A DNA stretch of 33,970 nucleotides, taken from a virus. The position numbers and the translations under genes were made by a program. The DNA lies in the IMG/VR virus record IMGVR_UViG_3300028400_000021, positions 1-33,970 of that record; one strand, 5' to 3'. Below the pieces are notes generated by a model. That model was not told where the DNA came from. It worked only from the letters and a program-made list of their open reading frames with translations, and did not search any database. Below are positions 22,059 through 28,978 of the stretch, piece after piece; positions within the stretch are counted from its first letter, which is position 1; each line of letters opens with the position of its first letter.

Positions 22059-22263
22059 AGATATACCACGGTTTGAAAAACCATTACCCTGCGGCGGCAC
22101 GCCATTTTGGGATAACGCGAGTGATTGTGGATATCGTTGCATGGATTGTTTTGCAGTAATTGGGTCTATCGGAATGCCGGCATATTGCCGAGAGTTGCTT
22201 GATAAAGAAAACGAACGTAAAATAATAGTAAAGAAAATGGGTTTTGAAAATGAAACGATTTAA
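22045..22263 (+). CDS. Small cysteine-rich protein, possible zinc binder
   Basis: 72 residues from ATG 22045 (MSCPKDIPRF); a start four codons earlier is possible. Cysteines occur as MSCPK, LPCGG, DCGYRCMDCF and AYCREL. The DCGYRCMDC group, with CxxxC and CxxC spacing, suggests a metal-binding knuckle. The tail is basic and helical. No family recognised. The next small ORF starts 14 bases before its end. Confidence 0.6.
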   Translation: MSCPKDIPRFEKPLPCGGTPFWDNASDCGYRCMDCFAVIGSIGMPAYCRELLDKENERKIIVKKMGFENETI

Positions 22264-22393
22264 TATAAAAAATATTTTTAAAATGACACCTTCGCGCCGA
22301 TTCGGTATAGCATATTGGACAGGATGCTTCTCAACGGCAATTTTTATGATGTTTTATCAAGACCTGATGGGCAAAGAAAAATATATTAAATAG
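22250..22393 (+). CDS. 47-residue single-span membrane ORF ending in TAG
   Basis: ATG 22250 overlaps the previous gene. The product starts basic (MKRFNIKNIFKMTPSRRFGI), followed by an aromatic membrane span (AYWTGCFSTAIFMMFY) and the tail QDLMGKEKYIK before TAG at 22391-22393. The same frame continues open past this TAG for 83 codons, with a second hydrophobic segment and no good start. Read together the two parts would make a 131-codon protein with two membrane spans. Its position two genes upstream of gp13 and the lysis enzyme would suit a holin or membrane accessory, but that is a guess. Confidence 0.55.
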   Translation: MKRFNIKNIFKMTPSRRFGIAYWTGCFSTAIFMMFYQDLMGKEKYIK

Positions 22394-22441
22394 GTAAAGG
22401 AAAATTGGGTAGATTCTTCTCCGTGGATTTGGATAATCCTA

Positions 22442-22645
22442 ATGGTTTTAATTATGGTAATATATGGGTATAACAAACGTCAATTTGAAAAAGAAACCAG
22501 CTGGATGACATTAAAAAACCCAAATAAATTAACACCATACGAAATAGAATTAATTAAAGAATTACGAGAGGTATCGTCAAAACCGCAGCAAAATAAACCA
22601 TCTGCACCGCCTCCGCCGCCGAAACCGAAGACAAAAATCAAATAA
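22442..22645 (+). CDS. Membrane-anchored proline-tailed small protein (start uncertain)
   Basis: 67 residues from ATG 22442, but the open frame extends back to 22394, directly after the TAG of the preceding ORF, adding VKENWVDSSPWIWIIL. With the extension the segment WIWIILMVLIMVIYGY forms a complete membrane span; from ATG 22442 it is cut roughly in half, and there is no SD. This argues that translation enters upstream, by amber readthrough or a non-standard start. After the span comes a helical region (PNKLTPYEIELIKELREVSS) and a tail with PPPPPKPKTK. Role unknown. Confidence 0.5.
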   Translation: MVLIMVIYGYNKRQFEKETSWMTLKNPNKLTPYEIELIKELREVSSKPQQNKPSAPPPPPKPKTKIK

Positions 22646-22655
22646 GAGGATTATC

Positions 22656-22970
22656 ATGACAACAGAAACAATCGAGAAAGAAAAAATATCGGTAAAGGAA
22701 AAACAAGATATTCAGCCGCCTAAAATGTATAAGGTGTTTATTCTAAATGATAACACCACTACTTTTGATTTTGTGATTGCAGTTTTAATGAGAATTTTTG
22801 GTCATTCGTTTGACTCCGCAGAAAAAATTACTCTTGATGTTCACTATAATGGAAAAGGATTAGCTGGAATATATCCTCATGATATAGCAGAAACAAAAGC
22901 AGATGAGACTTGCCAGGTGGCTAAAAGTGCAGGATTTCCTTTGCGTGCTGTTATCGAACAAGAAGAATAA
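22656..22970 (+). CDS. clpS: ClpS-like N-degron adaptor
   Basis: 104 residues matching ClpS throughout: YKVFILNDNTTTFDFVIAVL, then FDSAEKITLDVHYNGKG, IAETKADETCQVAKSAGFPL. ClpS delivers proteins with destabilising N-termini to ClpAP protease. Compared with E. coli ClpS, the conserved NDD reads NDN here (Asn31-Asp32-Asn33), the Met that lines the pocket becomes Phe37, and the VHY histidine is kept (His63). The first 20 residues are a charged extension, as in other ClpS proteins. A phage copy could redirect host ClpAP to chosen targets; that is inference. SD GAGGA before ATG 22656. Late promoter box for gp13 overlaps its end. Confidence 0.9.
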   Translation: MTTETIEKEKISVKEKQDIQPPKMYKVFILNDNTTTFDFVIAVLMRIFGHSFDSAEKITLDVHYNGKGLAGIYPHDIAETKADETCQVAKSAGFPLRAVIEQEE

Positions 22971-22973
22971 ATA
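22966..22973 (+). promoter_or_regulatory. Putative T4-type late promoter (AATAAATA) for gp13
   Basis: AATAAATA overlaps the clpS stop; the predicted start near 22979 leaves 18 bases with GGAAAG before ATG 22997. Confidence 0.5.
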
Positions 22974-22996
22974 ATGACATAACACGGAAAGAAAAA

Positions 22997-23746
22997 ATGT
23001 CTCAATTAGAAGATTTAAAACAAGAAGTTTTTGATTATGCATCGGCCTTATTAGGCGAAGGAATGATTGATCTTAGTCTAGATCCTAAGCATTACGAAAC
23101 GGCATATAAAAGAGCAATCGGAAAATATCGACAAGTAGCACAAAATGCACACGAAGAAGCCTATATTTTGCTCGAACTCGAAGAAAATAAAAACGAATAT
23201 ATTTTGCCTCAGGAAGTAATGGAAGTACGACAAGTATTTAGAAGAACATTTGGATCAATCGGCGGCGATTCAGCTTTTGATCCATTTTCGTCAGCAGTAA
23301 TTAATACCTATTTAATTAATCTTGGCGGCGCAGGCGGTTTAGCTACCTGGGAATTATATTCTCAAAAATTAGAATTAGCTGCGAGAATGTTTGGTGGATA
23401 TGTGAATTTTACTTTTAATCCGTCAACAAAGAGATTAACACTTGTTCGTAATATTACTTCATCAGGCGAATCTGTTCTTCTCTGGACATATAATCTAAAA
23501 CCAGAAGTACAATTACTTACAGAGCTTCAAACATCGCAATGGATTAAAGATTATACCTATGCTGTATGCAAATATATTGAGGGCGAAGCCCGAGAAAAAT
23601 TCCAGTCAATTGCTGGTCCACAAGGTGGTACTTCATTAAATGGTTCTCAGTTGAAGTCTGAAGCACAGGAATTAATGAATAAATTAGAGGATGATTTAAG
23701 AAAATATGCAGATGGAAGTGATCCTTTATCATTTATTATTGGATAG
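22997..23746 (+). CDS. 13: Neck protein, gp13-like
   Basis: 249 residues. It matches the gp13 family: LKQEVFDYASALLGEGMIDL followed by DPKHYETAYKRAIGKYRQVA parallels [20 protein letters not shown] / ALELYGEYH of T4 gp13, and the end (KDYTYAVCKYIEGEAREKFQ ... LNGSQLKSEAQELMNKLEDD ... SFIIG) parallels the T4 end (ALAKELNGQILARHQG ... [20 protein letters not shown] ... GILVG). Gp13 forms the neck with gp14 after DNA packaging. T4 gp13 has 309 residues, so this is a shorter version like those of aquatic phages. It ends with TAG, and T4 gp13 ends at the same point, so TAG is a true stop here. Confidence 0.88.
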   Translation: MSQLEDLKQEVFDYASALLGEGMIDLSLDPKHYETAYKRAIGKYRQVAQNAHEEAYILLELEENKNEYILPQEVMEVRQVFRRTFGSIGGDSAFDPFSSAVINTYLINLGGAGGLATWELYSQKLELAARMFGGYVNFTFNPSTKRLTLVRNITSSGESVLLWTYNLKPEVQLLTELQTSQWIKDYTYAVCKYIEGEAREKFQSIAGPQGGTSLNGSQLKSEAQELMNKLEDDLRKYADGSDPLSFIIG

Positions 23747-23754
23747 GTGGTTCG

Positions 23755-24522
23755 ATGAGATTTACTCTAATTTTGATATTTTCAATAATTAGCTTTATTG
23801 TTGCTAGTCATGTTATCGATATTCAAACAAGAAATGATGTTACTAAAATACCAGTATCAATAAAATCAACACCTATAAATATCGAACAATTGGTTATTAA
23901 TAAATCAATATCGGTAGTACCAGATATTTTTCTTGACAATCCAAAAGAGACTCCGTACCTTTTTGAAGGTAAACGCGATTCTATAAAAGTCCCAGATGAT
24001 ATCACACGAGAACAAGCAGAGTTATTGTTGTATGCTTATATGGTCGCTAAAAAAGATGGCCATAGAGACCCAAGTGTTCTTCAGGGCATAATTTGGCAAG
24101 AATCTCGCGCTGGCGGTTATCCCGGTTATGAAGTAGCAGGTGATGAATTTGGATTACCGGTTGGAAAACGATATTACGGTGTAGCACAAATAAAAGTTGC
24201 AGCAGCCCGAGATGTATTCAAGAGATTTCCAAAAGACTTTCCAGAAGTCAATTGGAAACGTACCACAGATGAAGAAATTATCGTATTATTAATTACTGAT
24301 AAGAAGTTTAATATTCGAGTAGCCAGTAAATATCTCTGGATGCTTGGACATAACGAACGAAAAAAATATAAAAGACCGACTAACTTTGCTATTACAGCGT
24401 ACAATAGAGGTATAGGAAATGCCCGAAAAATAGATTATAATAAGTGGCATTATACTGTTGCTGTAAATCGATATCGCCGCGGGTTTATTTCACACTTTAA
24501 TAAAGAAAATGATCTCCAATAA
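23755..24522 (+). CDS. Membrane-anchored lytic transglycosylase (endolysin)
   Basis: 255 residues. Residues 4-20 are a hydrophobic signal or anchor (TLILIFSIISFIVASHV), followed by a 60-residue linker and an SLT/goose-lysozyme-type domain from about residue 85. Catalytic Glu116 lies in GIIWQESRAG; YYGVAQIKVAAARDV and FAITAYNRGIGNA are the family's substrate-groove motifs. It cuts the glycan strands of peptidoglycan in the periplasm. The N-terminal segment suggests export as a SAR-type or secreted endolysin. SD GGTGG before ATG 23755; it follows gp13 by 8 bases and so is probably late. A virion-bound role in DNA entry is possible but less likely. Confidence 0.85.
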   Translation: MRFTLILIFSIISFIVASHVIDIQTRNDVTKIPVSIKSTPINIEQLVINKSISVVPDIFLDNPKETPYLFEGKRDSIKVPDDITREQAELLLYAYMVAKKDGHRDPSVLQGIIWQESRAGGYPGYEVAGDEFGLPVGKRYYGVAQIKVAAARDVFKRFPKDFPEVNWKRTTDEEIIVLLITDKKFNIRVASKYLWMLGHNERKKYKRPTNFAITAYNRGIGNARKIDYNKWHYTVAVNRYRRGFISHFNKENDLQ

Positions 24523-24525
24523 GTC

Positions 24526-24554
24526 TTGACTTTCTTAATTTTTATCCATATAAT
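24526..24554 (+). promoter_or_regulatory. Consensus sigma70 promoter with leaderless spacing
   Basis: TTGACT (24526-24531), 17 bases, TATAAT (24549-24554). The standard start lies 7 bases after the -10, at 24561, which is the A of the exonuclease ATG. Confidence 0.85.
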
Positions 24555-24560
24555 GTGCTA

Positions 24561-25085
24561 ATGCAACATTTAATGATAGACCTCGAAACGTTAGATGTAA
24601 CCCCAACATCTACCATTCTTACCATTGGTGCACAAGGGTTTGATCCATTTAGTGATCATTTTACCGAAGATACTTTTTATGTGCGTGTAGATTTAGATTC
24701 TCAAGAAAATCGCACGATTAATGAAAGTACCATTAAATGGTGGAGCAAACAAGATTCAGCTGTTCGAGAAGAAGCATTTAGCGATGAAGATCGCATTCCT
24801 TTAAAAGATGCTCTTGAGCAATTATCAAAAATTGCTTTCAAATATGATAAAATTTGGGCAAACGGTATTCTTTTTGATATTGCTATTTTAGAAAATGCAA
24901 TGTATCAAACTGGTGTTCACATTCCTTGGAAGTATTTTCAAGTAATGGATGCTCGTACAATTTATCAAATGTTTCCTGGAAAAAATAATTTAGGAAATAG
25001 TCATAATGCTCTCGAAGATTGTGTAAACCAAATTATTCTTCTTCAGAAGATTTTTAAGGAAAACGGAATTACAAGTTTTCAATAA
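24561..25085 (+). CDS. dexA: DexA-like 3'-5' exonuclease (DEDD family)
   Basis: 174 residues from ATG 24561. Exo I is MIDLETLD (Asp7 and Glu9), Exo II lies in IWANGILFDIAILENAM, and Exo III is SHNALEDCVNQI with the His-x4-Asp arrangement; together they hold the two metal ions. NRTINESTIKWWSKQDSAVR corresponds to the STIEWWKNQSPEAR segment of T4 DexA. T4 DexA removes nucleotides from 3' ends of single-stranded DNA; related enzymes also process RNA. It is shorter than T4 DexA (227 residues). A consensus promoter places transcription start on its ATG, so the mRNA would be leaderless. Its end overlaps the convergent HNH-like gene. Confidence 0.85.
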   Translation: MQHLMIDLETLDVTPTSTILTIGAQGFDPFSDHFTEDTFYVRVDLDSQENRTINESTIKWWSKQDSAVREEAFSDEDRIPLKDALEQLSKIAFKYDKIWANGILFDIAILENAMYQTGVHIPWKYFQVMDARTIYQMFPGKNNLGNSHNALEDCVNQIILLQKIFKENGITSFQ

Positions 25086-25416
25086 ATGGATCTTTAATCC
25101 ACGGCAAATCTTGTTTTTCGACACTTACTGAACAGTTAAGACATATTGATCGCAAATTATTCTGTTTAGTATTATTCATATTTCCGTCAATATAAAAAAC
25201 AATAATTTGTTTTGCCCACCGAGCTTTAAAACCACATTTATCGCACACCATTTTTTTCTTGTAACCGTTACGTGCCCAATTTGGTTTTGGTAACGGTTTT
25301 TTCTTTGTTTGTCTAATACACGAATCGCATTTTGACCTATAATAGGTTTTTCCATCTTTTTTATAGTTTATTCCTGCTGGTTTCTGTTTGCAAATTTTGC
25401 ACATTGGGCGGTTCAT
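25069..25416 (-). CDS. HNH-like zinc-ribbon protein, catalytic His replaced
   Basis: 115 residues with four CxxC pairs (CKIC, CDSC, CDKC, CLNC) that would hold two zinc ions. The layout MCKICKQKPAGINY, basic middle with PKPNWARNGYKKK, and IIVFYIDGNMNN ... NLRSICLNC matches a family common in T4-like aquatic phages in which the core normally reads VFHIDGN. Here the histidine of the H-N-H core is Tyr (FYIDGN), so nuclease activity may be lost or changed. It is convergent with the exonuclease, with a 17-base overlap, and has a late-type ACTAAATA box five bases before its ATG. Confidence 0.75.
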   Translation of the reverse strand: MNRPMCKICKQKPAGINYKKDGKTYYRSKCDSCIRQTKKKPLPKPNWARNGYKKKMVCDKCGFKARWAKQIIVFYIDGNMNNTKQNNLRSICLNCSVSVEKQDLPWIKDPFIENL

Positions 25417-25421
25417 AACAT

Positions 25422-25429
25422 TATTTAGT
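25422..25429 (-). promoter_or_regulatory. Late-promoter-like box ACTAAATA, leaderless spacing
   Basis: On the minus strand ACTAAATA ends 5 bases before ATG 25416. With late-promoter geometry +1 falls on the A of the ATG. Same box and spacing as upstream of 14273. Confidence 0.4.
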
Positions 25430-25501
25430 TATGCGAACCTTTTCGATGCCCTTTAAGAAGCGAATTTCTCCTTCGATAACCACCAATTATTTCGGATTTT
25501 T

Positions 25502-25509
25502 TATAAATA
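25502..25509 (+). promoter_or_regulatory. T4-type late promoter (TATAAATA, exact) for gp18
   Basis: Exact TATAAATA; the predicted start near 25515 gives a 37-base leader carrying GAGGAG (25537-25542) 9 bases before ATG 25552. Confidence 0.8.
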
Positions 25510-25551
25510 GATATAATATTAGAAAAAACGAATTTTGAGGAGAATAATAAC

Positions 25552-28500
25552 ATGGCACTTGTTTCACCAGGCGTTGAGGTAACTATTATTGATGAAGCAC
25601 AATATACCTCAGCAGCACAGAATACAGTACCTTATATTTTAATTGCTACAGCGCAAGATAAAGTAGATCCATCAGGTACAAATATTGCACCAGGCACTAC
25701 AAAAGAATCAGCAGATAATTTGTATTTAATTACAAGTCAACGAGAATTAGTTAACACTTTTGGAAATCCAAAATTTTATAAAACTGCTGGCGGAAACCCT
25801 ATTCATGGTCATGAATTAAATGAATATGGTTTAATGACAGCATATAGTGTTTTAGGCGTTACAAACCGAGTTTATATTCAGCGAGTTGATATTGATTTAG
25901 CTGAACTCGAAGCATCATTAGTTCGACCTGAAGGCAAACCTAATAACGGAACATATTGGTTTGATTTAGCTGAATCGAGATATGGTTTGCTTGTATGGAA
26001 TTCTGCTTCGAATTCGTTTAATGCCATAGAACCTATTCTTATTACAGATACAGCAGATCTTGATAGTGGTGTTCCAGCAGCGAGTATTGGTACGATTGGT
26101 TCTTACGCAATTGTAACAACTAATACAAATAATCCAACATATTACAAAAACAAAAATAACGCATGGGTACTTATTGGTTCAGATGAATGGAAAGCAAGTA
26201 TTCCTACTATCGTTGGTAATAATGCTAACCCAACACTTACTGTTGGCGATGATATGGTTATTAACGGAACTACTATTGCAGCAACCGGAACTACTGTTGA
26301 TACACTTGTTGTTGATATTAACACTGCAAATATTCCTGGTGTAACTGCTGGCAAAGAAAATGATCGTTTAGCTTTATATATTGAAAGCCCAGACCCGGGT
26401 CAAAGTCCAGATAGTTCAATTGATGTTACTTTAACTATTGCTGCTGGTGGCACAGGCGATCTTCTCGGAGCCCTTGGTATTGCAGCTGGTTCGTACGCCG
26501 GACCTATTGTTGAACATGCATCTCATATCAATATTCCACGTTGGAGAACAACTGATACAACACCACGTCCAAGCGGTTCAATTTGGGTTAAAACATCATC
26601 TGTTACAGATGGTATGAAAATTATCATTAAACGTTATAATTCAACATCAAATGAATTTGATATTCAAGGTGCACCTGTTTATGAGAATGATTGGGCAGCT
26701 AATGCTGATTTAGATCCGGCAGCCGGAGGTAAAAATATTACTCAAGGTGCTACTTACGTTCAAGTTGACGTAAATGAAAATGACACTGGTACCTTTAAGA
26801 TTTTTGAACGTTTAGCAGGCGAAACTGTTGTAATTGGTGCAACTGTTAACCCAACATTCACCGTCGGTGATGAATTCACTGTTTCTGCAAGTGCAGCAAA
26901 TTCGTCGAGCTTGTTAGCGCCCGTAACAGTTACAATGACCGGAACAACAGCAGCAGATTTTGTTGCTGATGTTAACGGTGCTGGTATTCCAAATGTTGAA
27001 GCAGAAGTTACTTCAAATGGTCGTGTGCAGATCAAACACACTGGCGGCGGCGTTATGGTGGTTGAAGATGTTACTGGCGGCCCACTTCTTGCAGCTGGTA
27101 TTACCGCTGCACTTGAAAATGTTCGTACACGCAATAATGGACAGTTGATTATAAGTAATTGGCTACCATTAACTTATGTTGCTAGTAATGTTGAGCCTGG
27201 ACAGGATCCAATTGATGGAACACGTTGGTACTATCCAGCTTTTGACGAAGTGGATATTATGATTCACGAAGGTGGAATTTGGAAAGGTTACCGCAACGTA
27301 ACAAATGACATTCGTGGTCATGATTTAACACTTACTGATCCAAATGGTCCTATTTTTAGTACAATAGCACCTGAATTCCAATCAGACGGATCATCTCTTG
27401 AATATGGTGATCTTTGGATTGATACCAGCGATTTAGAGAATTATCCATTGCTTTACCGTTGGGAAAATGTTAATGGTGTTGATAGTTGGGTAAAAATTGA
27501 TTTAAGTGACCAAGTATCAACAAATGGAATTTTATTTGCTGATGCACGTTGGGCAAATAATGATTCAACAGATCCAATTTCCGATGATATTCCTTTAATT
27601 AGCGATTTACTTGGAAGCGACTATGTTGACATTGACGCACCAAACCCAGCTTTATATCCAGATGGAATGTTACTTTGGAACACACGACGTAGCGGTTTTA
27701 ATGTTAAAGAATTCCGTGTTAATTATTTTAATGCGAATGATTTTACAAGTGCAATTCTTCCAACCGAAACCAATGCCTGGGTAACAGTTTCTGGACTTAA
27801 AGATGATGGATCAGCAAACTTCGGTCGTTTAGCACAACGAGCAATGATTGTAAGTGCAATGAAAGAAGCAATTGATACCAATCCAGATATACGAGAAGAA
27901 CAGCGTCAGTTTAATCTTTACGCAGCTCCTGGATATCCAGAACTTATACCAAATATGGTTGCACTTAATAATGAACGTGCTAATACTGGATTTGTAGTAG
28001 GTGACACACCATTAAGACTACCAAATACCGGAAGCGAAATTCAAAAATGGGCAACTAATAATAATGGTTTAGGTTTACCAACAAATGACGGTCTTGCAGT
28101 AAATGATGAATATTTAGGTGTATTTTATCCAAGCGGCAGAACCACTGATCTTGATGGTACAACAATTGTAGTTCCGCCAAGTTATATGATGATTCGTACA
28201 ATTATTCATAGTGATGAACAGTCATATCCTTGGTTAGCACCAGCAGGTACACGTCGCGGACAAATTGATAATGTTGACGGAATTGGTTATCTAGATGCAA
28301 TTACGAATGAATTTAAGCCAATGCTTACAAGACAAGGCATTCGTGATGTATTGTACTCAAATAATGTTAACCCAATTACCTTTATGTCGGGTGCTGGATA
28401 CATTAACTTTGGTAATAAAACAACCAAGCCAGGTTCAGCATTAGATCGCATTAACGTTTCGCGTTTGGTGTCATATATTAGACAACAAGCTGATGCTATT

Positions 28501-28761
28501 GGCAAATTGTTTGTGTTTGAGCCAAATGATAAGTTAACACGAGACGAAATCAAAGGTCAAATGGAACGTATGCTTAATGATTTAATTGCAAAACGTGGTC
28601 TTTACGATTATGTTGTAGTATGCGATGAGTCGAATAATACACCAGCACGTATTGATCGTAATGAAATTTGGGTTGATATTGCTATCGAACCTGTTAAAGC
28701 TGGTGAATTCATCTACATTCCGGTTCGCCTTAAGAACACAGGTGAAATTTCCGGCCAGTAA
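25552..28761 (+). CDS. 18: Tail sheath protein gp18
   Basis: 1069 residues. The N-terminus MALVSPGVEVTIIDEAQYTS and the C-terminal third (LFVFEPNDKLTRDEIKGQME ... YVVVCDESNNTPARIDRNEI WVDIAIEP) are standard for T4-like contractile sheaths; the subunits form the contracting tube around gp19. T4 gp18 has 659 residues, so about 400 extra residues are inserted between the conserved ends. Two of the inserts share a repeat: NPTLTVGDDM ... TGTTVDTLVVDINTANIPGV at about residues 226-265 and NPTFTVGDEF ... TGTTAADFVADVNGAGIPNV at about 433-480. Such exposed domains probably decorate the outside of the tail. Exact late promoter and a strong terminator make it a single-gene late unit. Confidence 0.95.
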   Translation: MALVSPGVEVTIIDEAQYTSAAQNTVPYILIATAQDKVDPSGTNIAPGTTKESADNLYLITSQRELVNTFGNPKFYKTAGGNPIHGHELNEYGLMTAYSVLGVTNRVYIQRVDIDLAELEASLVRPEGKPNNGTYWFDLAESRYGLLVWNSASNSFNAIEPILITDTADLDSGVPAASIGTIGSYAIVTTNTNNPTYYKNKNNAWVLIGSDEWKASIPTIVGNNANPTLTVGDDMVINGTTIAATGTTVDTLVVDINTANIPGVTAGKENDRLALYIESPDPGQSPDSSIDVTLTIAAGGTGDLLGALGIAAGSYAGPIVEHASHINIPRWRTTDTTPRPSGSIWVKTSSVTDGMKIIIKRYNSTSNEFDIQGAPVYENDWAANADLDPAAGGKNITQGATYVQVDVNENDTGTFKIFERLAGETVVIGATVNPTFTVGDEFTVSASAANSSSLLAPVTVTMTGTTAADFVADVNGAGIPNVEAEVTSNGRVQIKHTGGGVMVVEDVTGGPLLAAGITAALENVRTRNNGQLIISNWLPLTYVASNVEPGQDPIDGTRWYYPAFDEVDIMIHEGGIWKGYRNVTNDIRGHDLTLTDPNGPIFSTIAPEFQSDGSSLEYGDLWIDTSDLENYPLLYRWENVNGVDSWVKIDLSDQVSTNGILFADARWANNDSTDPISDDIPLISDLLGSDYVDIDAPNPALYPDGMLLWNTRRSGFNVKEFRVNYFNANDFTSAILPTETNAWVTVSGLKDDGSANFGRLAQRAMIVSAMKEAIDTNPDIREEQRQFNLYAAPGYPELIPNMVALNNERANTGFVVGDTPLRLPNTGSEIQKWATNNNGLGLPTNDGLAVNDEYLGVFYPSGRTTDLDGTTIVVPPSYMMIRTIIHSDEQSYPWLAPAGTRRGQIDNVDGIGYLDAITNEFKPMLTRQGIRDVLYSNNVNPITFMSGAGYINFGNKTTKPGSALDRINVSRLVSYIRQQADAIGKLFVFEPNDKLTRDEIKGQMERMLNDLIAKRGLYDYVVVCDESNNTPARIDRNEIWVDIAIEPVKAGEFIYIPVRLKNTGEISGQ

Positions 28762-28762
28762 G

Positions 28763-28801
28763 TTAAGCAATTAACTATATTAAAAAGCCCCTTAATTGGG
28801 G
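28763..28801 (+). repeat. 39-base direct repeat, copy 1 (contains gp18 terminator)
   Basis: Identical over 39 bases (starting TTAAGCAATTAACTATATTA) to 30545-30583. The pair brackets the homing endonuclease gene, with a period of 1782 bases. Confidence 0.95.
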
Positions 28802-28808
28802 CTTTTTT
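28782..28808 (+). terminator. Rho-independent terminator of gp18
   Basis: AAAAAGCCCC (28782-28791), loop TTAATT, GGGGCTTTTT (28798-28807), plus a further T. A 10-bp perfect stem with T-run, 20 bases after the gp18 stop. Confidence 0.9.
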
Positions 28809-28936
28809 ATTGTCTCCATATATATATATTTCTCGTGACCACAATCCCAAATTCTTAAATAACCATTTTTCTTTGATATATTCTTGTTGCATACGATTAT
28901 TTAAAGAGGAAGATATTTTTCATATATTTTTTTCAG

Positions 28937-28944
28937 CATAAATA
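28937..28944 (+). promoter_or_regulatory. Putative T4-type late promoter (CATAAATA) of the homing endonuclease
   Basis: CATAAATA predicts a start near 28950, 29 bases before ATG 28979. The stretch 28809-28936 is A+T-rich and shows no gene. Confidence 0.55.
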
Positions 28945-28978
28945 GATTTAACAGGTTAAATAGCAGGTTCAGAGCATT

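Noticed and set aside
22405-22473. TTG-started 22-codon ORF with AAAGGA just upstream
   Set aside because: Very short, in a different frame from the membrane segment, with no conserved features; probably chance in A+T-rich sequence.
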